From Dermanyssus gallinae (lineage: Eukaryota; Arthropoda; Arachnida; Mesostigmata; Dermanyssidae): a stretch of 64,000 nucleotides of DNA. The position numbers and the translations under genes are program-made. Location: the NCBI GenBank assembly GCA_003439945.1, contig QVRM01005597.1, forward strand, positions 517,001-581,000, given 5' to 3'. Below are positions 23,697 to 33,354 of the stretch, piece by piece. A model generated the notes under the pieces. That model had not been told where the DNA came from. It saw nothing but the letters and a program-made list of their open reading frames with translations, and ran no database searches. How positions within the stretch are numbered: position 1 is the first letter of the stretch; the number at the start of each line of letters is the position of its first letter.

Positions 23697-23997
23697 AAAT
23701 ATATATAATATAAGAAAAAAAACGTAATATAATATTAATATTAAAAATCGCTCAGTGCCAGCTTTGTAAGAGAGGGGATTGCATTGCACTCACTGCCATA
23801 ATATCTTACACGTATACTTTACAAAAACATCTGTCACAGGGTTCATGGCAAGACAGGATTACGCAAGCGGAATTCCTAGGAATTCACATGGTGGTAGCGG
23901 AACGTCGCCATCTACAATTAATGTCCTTGATAAAAGTCACGGTGGTATTCGCATGAACTAGTCTCATATGCACTACACGCGAGTGCACGATACACCG

Positions 23998-24028
<31 letters not shown>

Positions 24029-24490
24029 AATCTCTCTACGTTAGCGCACATCTCGTGTTTCCGTAAACAATACACTGTATAGAAGGAGCAATTCGCTGTT
24101 TGGAAGCAGAGGTTAAACGCATTCCAAGTCAATGAAGAATTCCTTTTTCATCTCTCTGGCCTGCTGGACAAGCCAAACTTGCGCTAGCTGCAAAAACGTT
24201 TTCCCATTAGCAGAGAGAAGGTGAGCTCGGAGGGCAAATGATAAAAATGTCTGACTGCTCAACTAATTTAGATGAGAACACAGAAGGCTGTCGAGGGACT
24301 GAGGAGTTTAACATTTCTAAATCTTTAAGCGTAATTACTGGCAAGTGAAATATACTCTTGACAGAATCAAATGCATAATCTGCCGCCTTTAATGATGTAA
24401 CCAAAAAAGCTTAACGCCGGTGTGCCGCAAATTCTTATAGGCCAGTGGGTCCCTTTCCCCCCTTTACGCGGAGTTAGCCGTCCGAGACCC
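21695..24490. other. Unassigned intergenic DNA with ATT and TA microsatellites
   Basis: Frames at 22512-22864 (minus) contain unusual readings such as WVPRVVSLEDLRSIYGAHQA, but no family was recognised. A GGACGAATAATAATAATAG tract at about 23310 could be the tail of an unrecognised retroelement. A (TA)n tract lies at 23998-24027. No supported gene. Confidence 0.35.
23656..23697. repeat. (ATT)n microsatellite
   Basis: About fourteen ATT units followed by an AT-rich stretch to about 23745. Confidence 0.9.
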
Positions 24491-24499
24491 GTATCTTCA

Positions 24500-24990
24500 A
24501 AAGGTCAATTATCTCACTGATTATGTGGCTGTTGGAACAAGAAAGGACTCATCGATTGCATCGAAATTAAGGTTCGTGCAGCGATAGCACTCGCCATTCA
24601 CAGTGGAGTGAAAAGACAGGTGCAATGATCATTTGAACCAGAGGCCGCACGACACTATCACATATGTAATAGTTTTTCGTGAATCATGTGAGGGTTCTTG
24701 GCGGCCCAGATGTAACAGTTTTGTTTCACCACAGTCCCATTCAGATAAAAATGGGTTTTGTCGAAAAAATGTTAGCTAGATACTACCTCAATATACACCA
24801 GCTGCGCAAATGAACTAGTTGCTGGACACATCGACAAACCAATATTTTCGGACATTGTTCCATATCGTTAGATGCTGCCCTGTTATTTCCAGCCGAACGA
24901 CCGCTTCGTGGCCTTTCACGGTTTAGCATGTTACTGATTGAATGTGCCTTGTAAAAGTTCTGCACACATTTTTACAAAACATATATTTTT
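24500..24990 (-). mobile_element. Mariner/IS630-type transposase fragment
   Basis: Minus-strand frame 24965-24783 reads MLNRERPRSGRSAGNN, then NDMEQCPKI and RCVQQL. This is the GRPRSGRSAEN and paired-HTH-type N-terminal block of mariner-like transposases. Further along, a CEWRVLSL reading aligns at DNA level with the FFxxxVNGERY region of the copy at 38150-38440 (shared CGCCATTCAC). Most of the catalytic domain is missing. Confidence 0.6.
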
Positions 24991-25140
24991 TAATCTACAC
25001 GTTCTTCCGTAGAGGCCTATTAAGGTCTACTCAAAGTGCTGATGAACGCTGACCGACGACTAATGCCTTGATCTTCTGGCTGTTAATTGAGACAAAGAAA
25101 AGCACAAAAGACTTGGGGAATAGAGAATGTACAGCAATCG

Positions 25141-25142
<2 letters not shown>

Positions 25143-25206
<64 letters not shown>

Positions 25207-25231
25207 TATACATATGTTTACGTATATATAT
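25143..25231. repeat. (TA)n microsatellite
   Basis: About 60 bases of nearly pure TA, then CATA/CGTA-interrupted TA. Frames crossing it on both strands (IYIYIY) are artefacts. Confidence 0.95.
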
Positions 25232-25299
25232 CACGATTCCCATAGCCCAGTAATGTAGCACTATTGTTAAAATGGCTTTGGCTAGCGAAGGCATGTTTT

Positions 25300-26870
25300 T
25301 TCTTGGGCCTTTCTGTCCGCGCGTTCGACTGGTTGGCGAAGAAAACCATTACGCGTTACGGTGATGACTGCTAATGAGTTTTCCTCTGGGAGACGCGGGG
25401 GTGGAGGGTAGCGGAGGTTGGGAGCGTTCAGAGCTGAACGTATAAGGTTCGCCACTCAAGGCCTCTCAAGGTAACGACTGCGACGAACCATGTGTACGCT
25501 TGGCTGAGTTGTACATTAGCCCGACTCGAATCGATCGTTTGTTAATAATGTAGGCAAACGAATTCAACTTGATCGCCGCAGCAGTCGTTGCAAACGAATG
25601 CAATGTGTCCGTTTGACGACCGTTGTCGTCGCCGTCTGCTCCCGCAGCCCAGTCGGTCAGTGAACGGGCCCATCCTTTCCGCTTACTTGAGGCGGCTGGC
25701 TTGTGAGGCGTCCAAAAACGACGACGACGACGAATACGACGACGGTCTCTCTCGAGAGAAACTTGAGCCCGGCGTCCCTGCGGGCAGCTTTCTAGCTTCG
25801 AGTATCAGCGCGTAACCGATACACCGTCGATTGACATCGCTCAACTTGGTCGTTGCGCTTCCCCTGCCCCCCCCCCCCCCCCCCCCGCTACCAGACTCGA
25901 ATTCTCCCACCCTCCGCGTGCTAGGGGGTTGCCTCATTCACTTCCTCCTCCTCCTCAGCGTGGCCTCGTCGACGTCCTTGGCACAGGCAGAGGAGAACTC
26001 TGACCTCGTTGCGTAGCCTGAACTGCCCCACGCATGTGTGCTGCCTCACGCTCTGTCGCAGTACCACGTAAAACACGCGACGCTTCTTTGAATGACGGTT
26101 CTGCAGCCAGCCCGAGTCGGACTCTGGGAATGAATACCGGCCCCGGTCGACCGCTAGCGAGGCGTTCGTCCTTCCACCAGCACCCATGCGCTTAGTGGAC
26201 ACCGAAGCATGAGGCAATTAACGCACTTAACGCGAAGGCCTCTGCAAAGGACAATCTAGGCTTTATAATTTGTGTAGCCATACACACATTTGAGATTATG
26301 CAGAAAATAAACCTAGATACCTGCTTAAATAATAATGTACGCAGTTGAGTTGCGTTTACTACTCTATCAGCTAGGACTGGTTCTAGAACAAACTGTTGTT
26401 CGTTCACGATGCGAATCGCGCGCTAGCAGCGCACTCATAGAATAGCGAATGGCCGTGGCAGTCTCCTCGTTTGTGCCTTACGTCCACCTTAGGCAACCGA
26501 CTTGTTCTGAGTCAGCTTTACAAAGAGATATAGCCACGACGCCAACAACTATAAAAACGCCATAAAATGAGCCGACCGCGTATAGGATTCAAGAATGACA
26601 AACAGACTCAGATAACTGTGTATACCAACAGCAAACGGAGAAGATTAAAGTCACGACAAGAGAAAAAAAGAGAGAGAGGGGGGGAGGGGTAAATGTAAAG
26701 GGGCTAGAGGCTAAGAACAAATAAGCCTATAAGTATACCCCTGTTCTCGAGCAGCTTACTGCCAAACACAAACCGAGAACAGATGTCACGCTGTAGCAGC
26801 ATATAACACCACAAAAAGTGACACCACCAACAGCAACGCTACCAACATTTTTGCCGTTATCCACAGATGA
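25300..26870. other. GC-richer block, possible promoter or exon region
   Basis: This block contains a 20-base C run at 25866-25886 and GAC repeats at about 25715-25745. A pyrimidine-rich run ending in CAG at about 25960 looks like a 3' splice site. The frame 25831-26016 ends with a hydrophobic stretch (HFLLLLSVASSTSLAQA) that resembles a signal peptide, but it starts in the poly-C translation and stops soon after. I cannot call a gene. Confidence 0.25.
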
Positions 26871-26882
26871 CCAACGGCGTAC

Positions 26883-27050
26883 AGCTAGGGTATGGTGTTG
26901 ATATATATGTATATATATGGGTATATATATATATATACATATATATCAACATATATATATACTTTTACTATATATATATATGTATATATATACAGATAAC
27001 CAACGGCGTATAGCTAGGGTATGTTGTTGATATATATGTATATATATATA
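26883..27050. repeat. Palindromic TA-rich repeat bordering R4-like copy 2
   Basis: The motif TAGCTAGGGTATG, then GTGTTGATATATATG or TTGTTGATATATATG, occurs at about 26884 and 27011. The first is followed by an inverted copy (CATATATATCAACA, about 26938-26951) and can form a long TA hairpin. The same motif occurs on the other side of the R4-like copy at about 32462-32500. Confidence 0.85.
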
Positions 27051-27056
27051 GAAAAT

Positions 27057-27872
27057 ATTGTGATGATTTATTTATCATTTACAATACGTTTGCACACTCG
27101 GCAGTGCTCGCCTTAATAAAAATTGTGGTAAAAAGGTGTCACGTGAAGTTAAGAGTCAGTTGTATGTGTCCTTGCTTGATGGTAGCCCCCGCTCTTATGG
27201 ACCCGGTGCGAGGGTCCTCCTCAAGGTTCCTTGCAAAGTTAAAACGGTGAAATCCATAAGATTCCTTTTCGTGACGCCGAGCCCCAAGAGCGTCCTCGCA
27301 GATTCGGAGTCCCATACACCACTCATTGAGATAGTGATGGATCCGAATCTGCGAGGTTTTTGCGGGTCGGGGAGCGCCGCTCTTAGGAACTCGACGTCAT
27401 ATTTGGTGATCTTGTCTTGCCGTGTTTTTGCCAGGTCCCGGTTCGGGCCGCAAACCTCGGCATCTAAAACCCAGACCTCATTAGGTGTTGTTATTACGAG
27501 GTCGGGCTTTAGACCCGGTGCGCCCGGTCGACGGAATACTCGCTCACGAACCACCTCATGACCCCTTTCGCGGAGAAGACGCGCCACGCGATCACAGACG
27601 TCGTCATGTGTCTTTATAGTTTGTTTGTGTGTTGTATTGCACATCTGAGCGACATGAGCCAACGTCTCAGGCGACGTTACTTACAACGTTTGTTGTAGCC
27701 CGGGCGTCCCCTGGCCAATCGGGCACGCGTTGGTAGTGCGTTGATCCTGAGCTTTAGTAGGTTTAAATACTTCTTACCAGATAGGTAGGGCATACTCTTA
27801 ATCCAGTAATGCACAAAGGGCGTTTCGTGTGCTTTTTTAAAATGTGCCCCATCGAACGTGTTGTGTAGTTGT
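27057..27872 (-). mobile_element. R4/Dong-like LINE copy 2, 3' part (zinc knuckle and nuclease)
   Basis: This is the downstream half of a non-LTR element, cut from its RT half (31071-32410) by the insertion at 27873-31063. Reading leftwards: a linker LHNTFDGAHFKKAH, the Arg-rich block RINALPTRARLARGRPGYNK, a broken CCHC region, the restriction-like endonuclease, and a 3' non-coding end ATTGTGATGATTTATT at 27057 abutting TA repeats. Copy 1 (33350-35956) contains the same order without the insertion. Confidence 0.92.
27195..27662 (-). pseudogene. Restriction-like endonuclease domain of R4-like copy 2
   Basis: A 155-codon open frame. It begins in the CCHC linker (HVAQMCNTTHKQ) and contains RVFRRPGAPGLKPDLVITT, then EVWVLDAEVCG. 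The spacing KPD-x12-D is the signature of the RLE nuclease of R2/R4-type LINEs. In such elements this domain nicks the target for reverse transcription. The catalytic residues are intact, but the reading frame to the CCHC and RT parts is broken and the gene is split by another LINE. Confidence 0.9.
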
Positions 27873-27904
27873 GTACTGTTCAGCCACTGAATTGACCGCC
27901 AAGA

Positions 27905-28006
27905 AGCCGAGGTCGCAGTGGCGCAGGGGTTGCGCAGGGGACTATCGTGTGTACAATCGCGTGTTCGAATCCCAGAGTTGTGTGTGTTTTTTTTTTTTTT
28001 TTTAAT
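27905..28006 (+). other. tRNA-like segment with oligo-T at LINE 5' end
   Basis: The A-box-like GTGGCGCAGGGGTTGCGCAG and B-box-like GTGTTCGAATCCC are spaced as in a tRNA, and about 20 T residues follow at 27985-28003. The cloverleaf is poor by eye (the T stem does not pair), so it is a SINE-type or internal Pol III promoter rather than a tRNA gene. It lies inside the target-site duplication, so it was inserted with the LINE. Confidence 0.6.
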
Positions 28007-28055
28007 AAGGGAAACACGCATAAAGTTACAACAGCAACAAGCAACGGCGGTTAAA

Positions 28056-29603
28056 ATGGCTAACGCAACGAGAGACGGTCTCACAGATAAAGCCACCGGC
28101 CAAGCCCCGACACATGTAACCACGAATTGCATCAGGTGCGTGCAACCTTTTGTACATGGAACCGGTGTACAGTGTGTGGGCTGCTCGAACTATTTTCACG
28201 CGCAGTGCCTGTCAGCCGCCAGCCAGACCCTCGCACAGCAAAATCCTGATGGGTATATTTGTGCCCTCTGCCGTGTCAGTGACCCACTAGGCTGCAGCAT
28301 TTTGCCTCGGGTTCATTCGGCGCTCGAAAGCTCGGCGGACCGAGTGCTCGCCGACGTACTTGCAATGGTGTTTCAAAGAAACATTCTTATCGAAAGAGAA
28401 CTGGTTGACTTGCGCAGGAGGGTCCACGACCAGCCGCAGTCCCAGGTCGACATGCAGACGACGCCCGCCACCAATGTGAGCACGGCTGGGCTTTCACAGA
28501 GGACAAAGAAGAGAGCTTTACACTTCGGCGACTCTTCTGTAAAGAAACTCCGAGGTCCGTTGCGCATGGACCTGCCTAATAGTCAACAGCTCACAGTAAT
28601 GACCTTGCATAACAAAACAGGGTTAGAAATGATACATGAAGCCAAGAAAAAGATTGAAGAAGCTCCTGATACTATATTTGGGGTTTTCTTCCATCCAGGA
28701 CCAGATGACTGCTTAGACTTTAGAAAGGACGAACTCCTTTCTGGGATAGCAGACTTCGCCTCGTGGCTCGATCAATATGCCGGGAGAGCCAAGTTGACTG
28801 TCTATTCAATCCCGGTGCTGCATAAAGAGTGCAAGGCAATAAACGATGCTCTTAAAGTGCTTTGCGATGGAGGTGCGATCATATATCAGCCTCTTACCAA
28901 GGTCCAGAAACCAATGCTTATTAAGGCTACAACGACATACGATGACGAAGCAGCAGGCACTGTTGCCCGTATTGCAGCTCGCAACGTGACTGCTTTTTTG
29001 GGACTACCGATACCGAAAAAGGCAGAGAAGAAGCCAGATGTTATCTTGGCCAGGAAGAAAGGCGTCACCAGGGTCGAGCAGAAAACCGCGTCAACAGTTT
29101 CGCCCGCTCCCACCCGACTTAAGTCGCCTATGCAAGTCGTTCGAGGAAGCGATAAAGGAGTTGAAGGCGGCAACCGAGACCAAGAAAAACACCCAGAACA
29201 ACTCGGCACGACGACTCGACCAGTCCAACCGCCGCAACTACCGGTCAAACCGTTCCAGAGGCCGACAGTTCAATTAAGGGTGTGCCAGTGGAACTGTGAG
29301 GGCATACGGACAGTGCTTCCGGTCGTTCCAAACAGCGACCTCGAAGGTTACGATATTGTCCTTTTAACGGAGACGTTCACTACTGAGCGCTTCGATGGTA
29401 ACGGATACTACTCATATCACTGCCCAGCTTTACGGCCCTCGCGCGGTCGGCCAATTGGTGGAGTCTCTCTGCTGGTTGGCCCCCGACTCAAACAAGCAAG
29501 AATCCTATTGGCCGAAGACAACACCATCGTCCTCAAAGTGCTTGGAAACACAAGTGCTTGGAAACAGGTGAAATTCCAGCAACCTGGTCGGAATGCTTGC
29601 TAA
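28056..29603 (+). pseudogene. LINE ORF1 (PHD finger) fused to truncated endonuclease
   Basis: The ATG at 28056 has an excellent context (TTAAAATGG). The open frame extends upstream through the tRNA-like and poly-T DNA, but that part is unlikely to be coding. Residues 25-72 give C25-C28-C40-C43-H48-C51-C69-C72, the C4HC3 pattern of a PHD zinc finger. About 165-345 contains an unassigned globular part (for example TIFGVFFHPGPDDC, LTVYSIPVLHKECKA). Its style suggests an esterase-like or nucleic-acid-binding ORF1 domain. From about 407 the AP-endonuclease begins (RVCQWNCEGIR, LLTETFTTE) and breaks off after about 85 residues near a short direct repeat AGTGCTTGGAAACA. The frame then runs into the RT segment out of phase. 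Confidence 0.88.
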
Positions 29604-30981
29604 AGGTCATCCCCAAAGGCAAAGGTGACCCGCTTTGTCCATCCTCTTGGCGAGGCATTGCAAAGAAGAGCTGCATCTACAAAATATTGTCATGCCTCCT
29701 GGCTCGCCGGCTTAGCTTCTATCTCGAAGCAAGGGGAATCATCCCTCCGGAACAGCATGGATTTCGCGCGAGACAATGACCGCATCCCAGGAGCTTTTAG
29801 ACGAGGTGAAGCGCTCGGTCACCGTCAAGCACCAAGCACTGTACGCTGTATTTGTAGACTACAAAGCGGCGTTTGACACTGCCCCCAGGGATATTGTCAT
29901 GGAGAAGCTAGCCGCCGCGGGTGTGGGCCCACGAGTTTTAGGGATACTGGCAGCTATCCTGAAGGCAAATCCAGTCATTCTAGATGACGGCATTCAGGAA
30001 TACCAGCCTTTCCTACAAACCACCGGCTATCCCCAGGGTGATAATCTCAGCCCGCTCTTATTCTCAGTCTTACTCAGTGATCTTCCGAGCCTTATCAATG
30101 ACCACTACCCCTGTGTCCGCATAACTCTCTATGCCGATGACCTGGTGGTATATAGTAGAGTGTTCATGGATCTAAAAAGGTCCCTGAGGCTGCTCGAGAC
30201 ATACAGCAAGCAAAATGGTTTAACAATTAACGTATCGAAGACAAAAACTATGAAATTCAGATCCGGGGGACCCCTGAGGAAAAGTGATAGGCTCAGCTTG
30301 GGCGGTGTCTCTGTAGAATTTGTCTCGGAGTTTACTTACCTGGGTGTTAAACTAACGCCAAGCGGCACATCTTTCGCAGCTCACATATCTCAGCGAATTA
30401 ATAGCAGCATTGTCGCCATGACCTCAATCTCGGCTCCACAGAAGCTCTCAGTAAAAACAGCTTTAATACTGTTTAATCTGAAGGTGGCCTCGGTGGCATC
30501 TTATGGTATCACATTAATTTGGGAACACCTATCCGCTCAGCAGCTTAGCGCTCTCGACACGGTGAAGGCAACGTTCCTTAAGAGAGTTTTGGGCCTCCCT
30601 AGAAATGCTCAAAACAGGCTTACTTATAGTCTGTCGAGGACCACGCCGTTCATCGAGGACATGGTAAACCGCTTTCAACTTCCAACCACCGCCTCACTGC
30701 GAGAGTTCCGTAGGCACTTCGAGCAGAAAATGAGGGAAGTGCCAGAAGCCTTCTACAAAACACCGGCAATGTTGGACAATAGATGGATGGAACCGCTCTT
30801 CGAGCAACGACACGTCCTCACCCGCTACTCCGTCCATGGGTTCCATCACAAACTGTGCCACCGCAGTGGGTTCCATAACCCTTCTGATGAGTGTTGCTGC
30901 AAATTTGGCGGCCTTGTATGCACCAAATATCATCATGAAACATGTCGGTCTGCGCCAGCTATCTGGGCGTTAGGTCGCTGA
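29558..30981 (+). pseudogene. LINE reverse transcriptase with C-terminal Cys/His module
   Basis: Two overlapping frames: 29558-29779 carries the RT finger region (CLLKVIPKGKGD, SSWRGIA, PPEQHGFRARQ), and 29776-30981 carries the rest. The break is one base-frame change at ACAATGACC. Motif A is YAVFVDYKAAFD, motif B is GYPQGDNLSPLLF, and motif C is LYADDLVVYS with the catalytic aspartates near residue 121 of the second frame. The thumb has YLGVKLTP. Residues 354-391 form HGFHHKLC, GFHN, CCCKFGGLVCTKYHHETC. Apart from the frame break the RT is well preserved, consistent with a young copy. Confidence 0.93.
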
Positions 30982-31070
30982 CATCTTCTTGAAATGCTTG
31001 ATTAATGAATATGTGTGATGTAATATAATCAACAATACCGAAAGGTGATGTAATAATAAATAATAGTTGT

Positions 31071-32257
31071 TAAAACCAGTAATCGGTCTCTTGTGTAGCG
31101 GTCTCAATGGAGGTTCCCAAGCGCTCGCAAAGAAGTCTTGTTTTCGCAAGATTTTTTTTAAAGTGCTCGGTGGTTAGCATCCATTGGACCCCAAGGTGCG
31201 TGGAGTGTTGTAGTGCTGTCAGGCGGGAGAGGCGGAGTCTGGGAATGAATGTTTGGAGGCAGGGGATGTCCAGACCGCCGTGTGCTGTGTGCGTGTACAG
31301 GTAGGCGTTCGGCACCGAGTTCTCGAGCTTAAACCATTTTGACTTAACAACCTTTCTGATCTCTTTATCTAGGTCGCTAAAGAGTGCGTAAGATGCTCTG
31401 GGACCGGAGACCAGTTTATATAGGAGACGGGGAATGAGAAAGTCTTTCAAAAATATGAGTCTTTGGTGGGGTTTAAGGGGAGCTATCGTGAGTCTGTTGA
31501 GTAAATTAAGGAGTATATCCTTGATGGAGTCAACTCTGCCATTGCTGTCAAAGTCGACTCCAAGATATCTCCATCGATCGCTCATAACTTTAGCTGGCAA
31601 TTGCCGATCTCCAACGTAAAATTCTGGTACGGTATTGATAAAATCTTTACCTTCCTTCCTATTAAATAGGTGGGAGATAGTAAAGCTTTTATTAGTATTA
31701 ATTTCAAGGCCTCGGGATTTCAAAAGTGGGTCCGCAATATTAAGGAGTCGTTGGAGAGTGGATTTCGTGGAAGCTAGGATGATGAGATCATCCGCAAAAG
31801 CTAAGCCCATGAGGCGGAAGTCATCAGTAAGTTGGTACCCGATATTAGTTTTGTCTAATTTTGAAAGAATGTCGTCGAGAACTAGATTAAATAAAAGGGC
31901 GGACAGAGGATCTTCCTGCCTAACACCCCTAGTTGGCCGAAATGTGCGACATTCTTGTCCAAATTCTATGAGAGTTTTAGATGAGAGGTACAAGCGTTCG
32001 ATATAATTAATGAATACCTCCGGGTATCCGCAAGTCCGGAGTAACCACAGGACGGAGTCGTGACTCACCATGTCGAACGCCTCACGGAGGTCGATTGAGG
32101 CGAGTCTGAGCTCACGTCCTGCAGACTTGGCATCGTTAAGGATACCATCCAGAACCGCAAGATTCTCGAAGGTACCATTATAGGGGAGAAACGCTCGCTG
32201 GATTGGGAGAAGCTTAATAGAGTTCTGGAGGCGTCTAGAGAGAATTTCGTTAAGCAT
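31071..32257 (-). pseudogene. R4-like reverse transcriptase, truncated
   Basis: A 395-codon open frame. RT motifs in order: ILSRRLQNSI, ASIDLREAFDMVSHDS (motif A), GVRQEDPLSALLFN (motif B, with E where QGDP is normal), MGLAFADDLIILAS (motif C), RWRYLGVDFDSNGR. It stops at TDYW-F-stop where copy 1 reads TDYWSQQLHNTF, so the stop is a CAA-to-TAA change just beside the LINE insertion. The N-terminal part is missing upstream. The QGDP change, if not a recent mutation, would be unusual. Confidence 0.9.
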
Positions 32258-32406
32258 TCGTTGTAAGTATGAACTAATAGATAGGGGTCGCAGATCGCTT
32301 GAGGATGTGGCATTGTTAATTTTAGGGATGAACGCTAAGCGAGCAGTTTCATGGGCTGAGGCAATATCGCTAATTAATAGTATGTTAAGAATACAACAGA
32401 CTACTT

Positions 32407-32410
<4 letters not shown>
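31071..32410 (-). mobile_element. R4/Dong-like LINE copy 2, RT part
   Basis: This is the upstream half of the element whose nuclease half lies at 27057-27872. It is about as long as the matching stretch of copy 1 and closely similar: 6 differences over a 65-codon antisense stretch at 31107-31304 versus 34225-34422. It ends abruptly at (TA)n at 32411, while copy 1 continues for a further 430 bases at the equivalent point. It is therefore 5'-truncated at the TA tract. Confidence 0.92.
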
Positions 32411-32443
<33 letters not shown>

Positions 32444-32483
32444 TATATCAACAACATACCGTAGCTAGGGTATGTTGTTGATA

Positions 32484-32515
<32 letters not shown>
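32411..32515. repeat. (TA)n with perfect 20-bp inverted repeat
   Basis: Between two TA tracts, the arms at 32442-32461 and 32470-32489 are exact reverse complements (ATATATATCAACAACATACC and its mate) around an 8-base loop GTAGCTAG. The right arm begins with the same GGGTATGTTGTTGATATATA motif found at 27011 on the far side of the R4-like copy. Confidence 0.95.
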
Positions 32516-32516
<1 letters not shown>

Positions 32517-32519
32517 GAC

Positions 32520-33300
32520 ATCTTATCTGGAGGGTTTATACAGATAAATAATAAACAAATACGCAAACAAAGCGTAAAATAATATTAATAATAATAACGT
32601 TGTTAAAATTCAACCAGAATTTAGTCAGCGAGTGACTGGAAAGTGGGTTTTTTGGCAAAAGAGAAGGAGCAAGAAATAAATTGATGACTAAGAGAGTGCG
32701 AGGAGAAGAGCAGCGGCAGAATATGAGCGAGCCTGAATCAACTAGTCTATCGTCGAGCATTAACGGCGCTTTCTCTGGGGACGACGATCTTAGACGACGA
32801 TCGCTTTGCTTTGTCGTCGTCTTCGTCCATTAAGCACCCCCTAAGCCCCCCCCCCCCCCAACCCCACCGCCCCCTGGAGCCACCCCTCGCCCGTACTCGA
32901 AAGCGTCGTAGGAAAGTAAGTTACAGCTCCCTGCTGCTGCTGCCGCCTCCACCAGCACTGCTACCACCAGTACCGGCGGGACTGCTACTCATTCCGTTGA
33001 GCCCTGACACTCCCTCGACACCTCGAAGCAATCCATCTAATTTTCGACCGTTTTTTGTTCGTTGTGCTTGTCGTCGTGGCCGTCAGAGACGAGGGCGTCG
33101 TTCGATTCTAAACGGTGGCCGCCGAGCACGGCCGAATCGCTTCGCCTATTTCCTCCTCTGGTGGGACATACTCCCGCCTACATGGTCTCTCCGCACGTTG
33201 TTGGCCTGCAACAGCGACAACAACAACAACCACAGCAACACCACCAACAACCACTGTTATACTGTATAAGTACTATTGCAAATTCTAGCTTATATTAGTA
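32520..33300 (+). other. Unexplained island between the two R4-like copies
   Basis: A GC-richer, non-repetitive stretch. A short frame from 32733 (MSEPESTSLSSSINGAF) and an overlapping Pro/Ser-rich frame (32811-33269) both cross it. At about 32913 the sequence AGGAAAGTAAGTTAC is a good donor-like site, following RTRKRRRK, which resembles a nuclear localisation signal. This could be an exon of a host gene; no family recognised. A CAA/CCA tract follows at 33215-33250. Confidence 0.2.
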
Positions 33301-33303
33301 ACC

Positions 33304-33305
<2 letters not shown>

Positions 33306-33350
<45 letters not shown>
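33306..33350. repeat. (TA)n at 3' end of R4-like copy 1
   Basis: About 45 bases of TA that directly abut the 3' terminus (ATTGTGATGATTTATT) of the R4-like element. Confidence 0.95.

Positions 33351-33354
<4 letters not shown>

Larger units (their letters stand above)
27866..31070 (+). mobile_element. PHD-finger LINE inserted in R4-like copy 2, 7-bp TSD
   Basis: The insert 27873-31063 (3,191 bases) is flanked by TAGTTGT at 27866-27872 and 31064-31070. Removing it rejoins the R4-like sequence colinearly with copy 1 (TGTGTAGTTGTTGAGACC near 34190). In order it holds a short leader, a tRNA-like segment, ORF1 with a PHD finger, half of an AP-type endonuclease, an RT with a C-terminal Cys/His module, and a 3' end with GTGATGTAATAATAAATAA. 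Most of the endonuclease C-terminal half and the linker to the RT are deleted near 29560. The RT has one frameshift at 29776. It is non-autonomous now but recent relative to its host element. Confidence 0.95.

Noticed and set aside
25143..25294. IYIYIY-rich frames at many sites
   Set aside because: Translations of (TA)n microsatellites.
26192..26407. Small minus-strand membrane protein frame
   Set aside because: No recognisable domain, no supporting start or splice context; length expected by chance.
27918..28055. N-terminal extension of the LINE ORF1 frame (MAQGLRRGLS...)
   Set aside because: It translates the tRNA-like segment and the poly-T run; the ATG at 28056 has a far better context.
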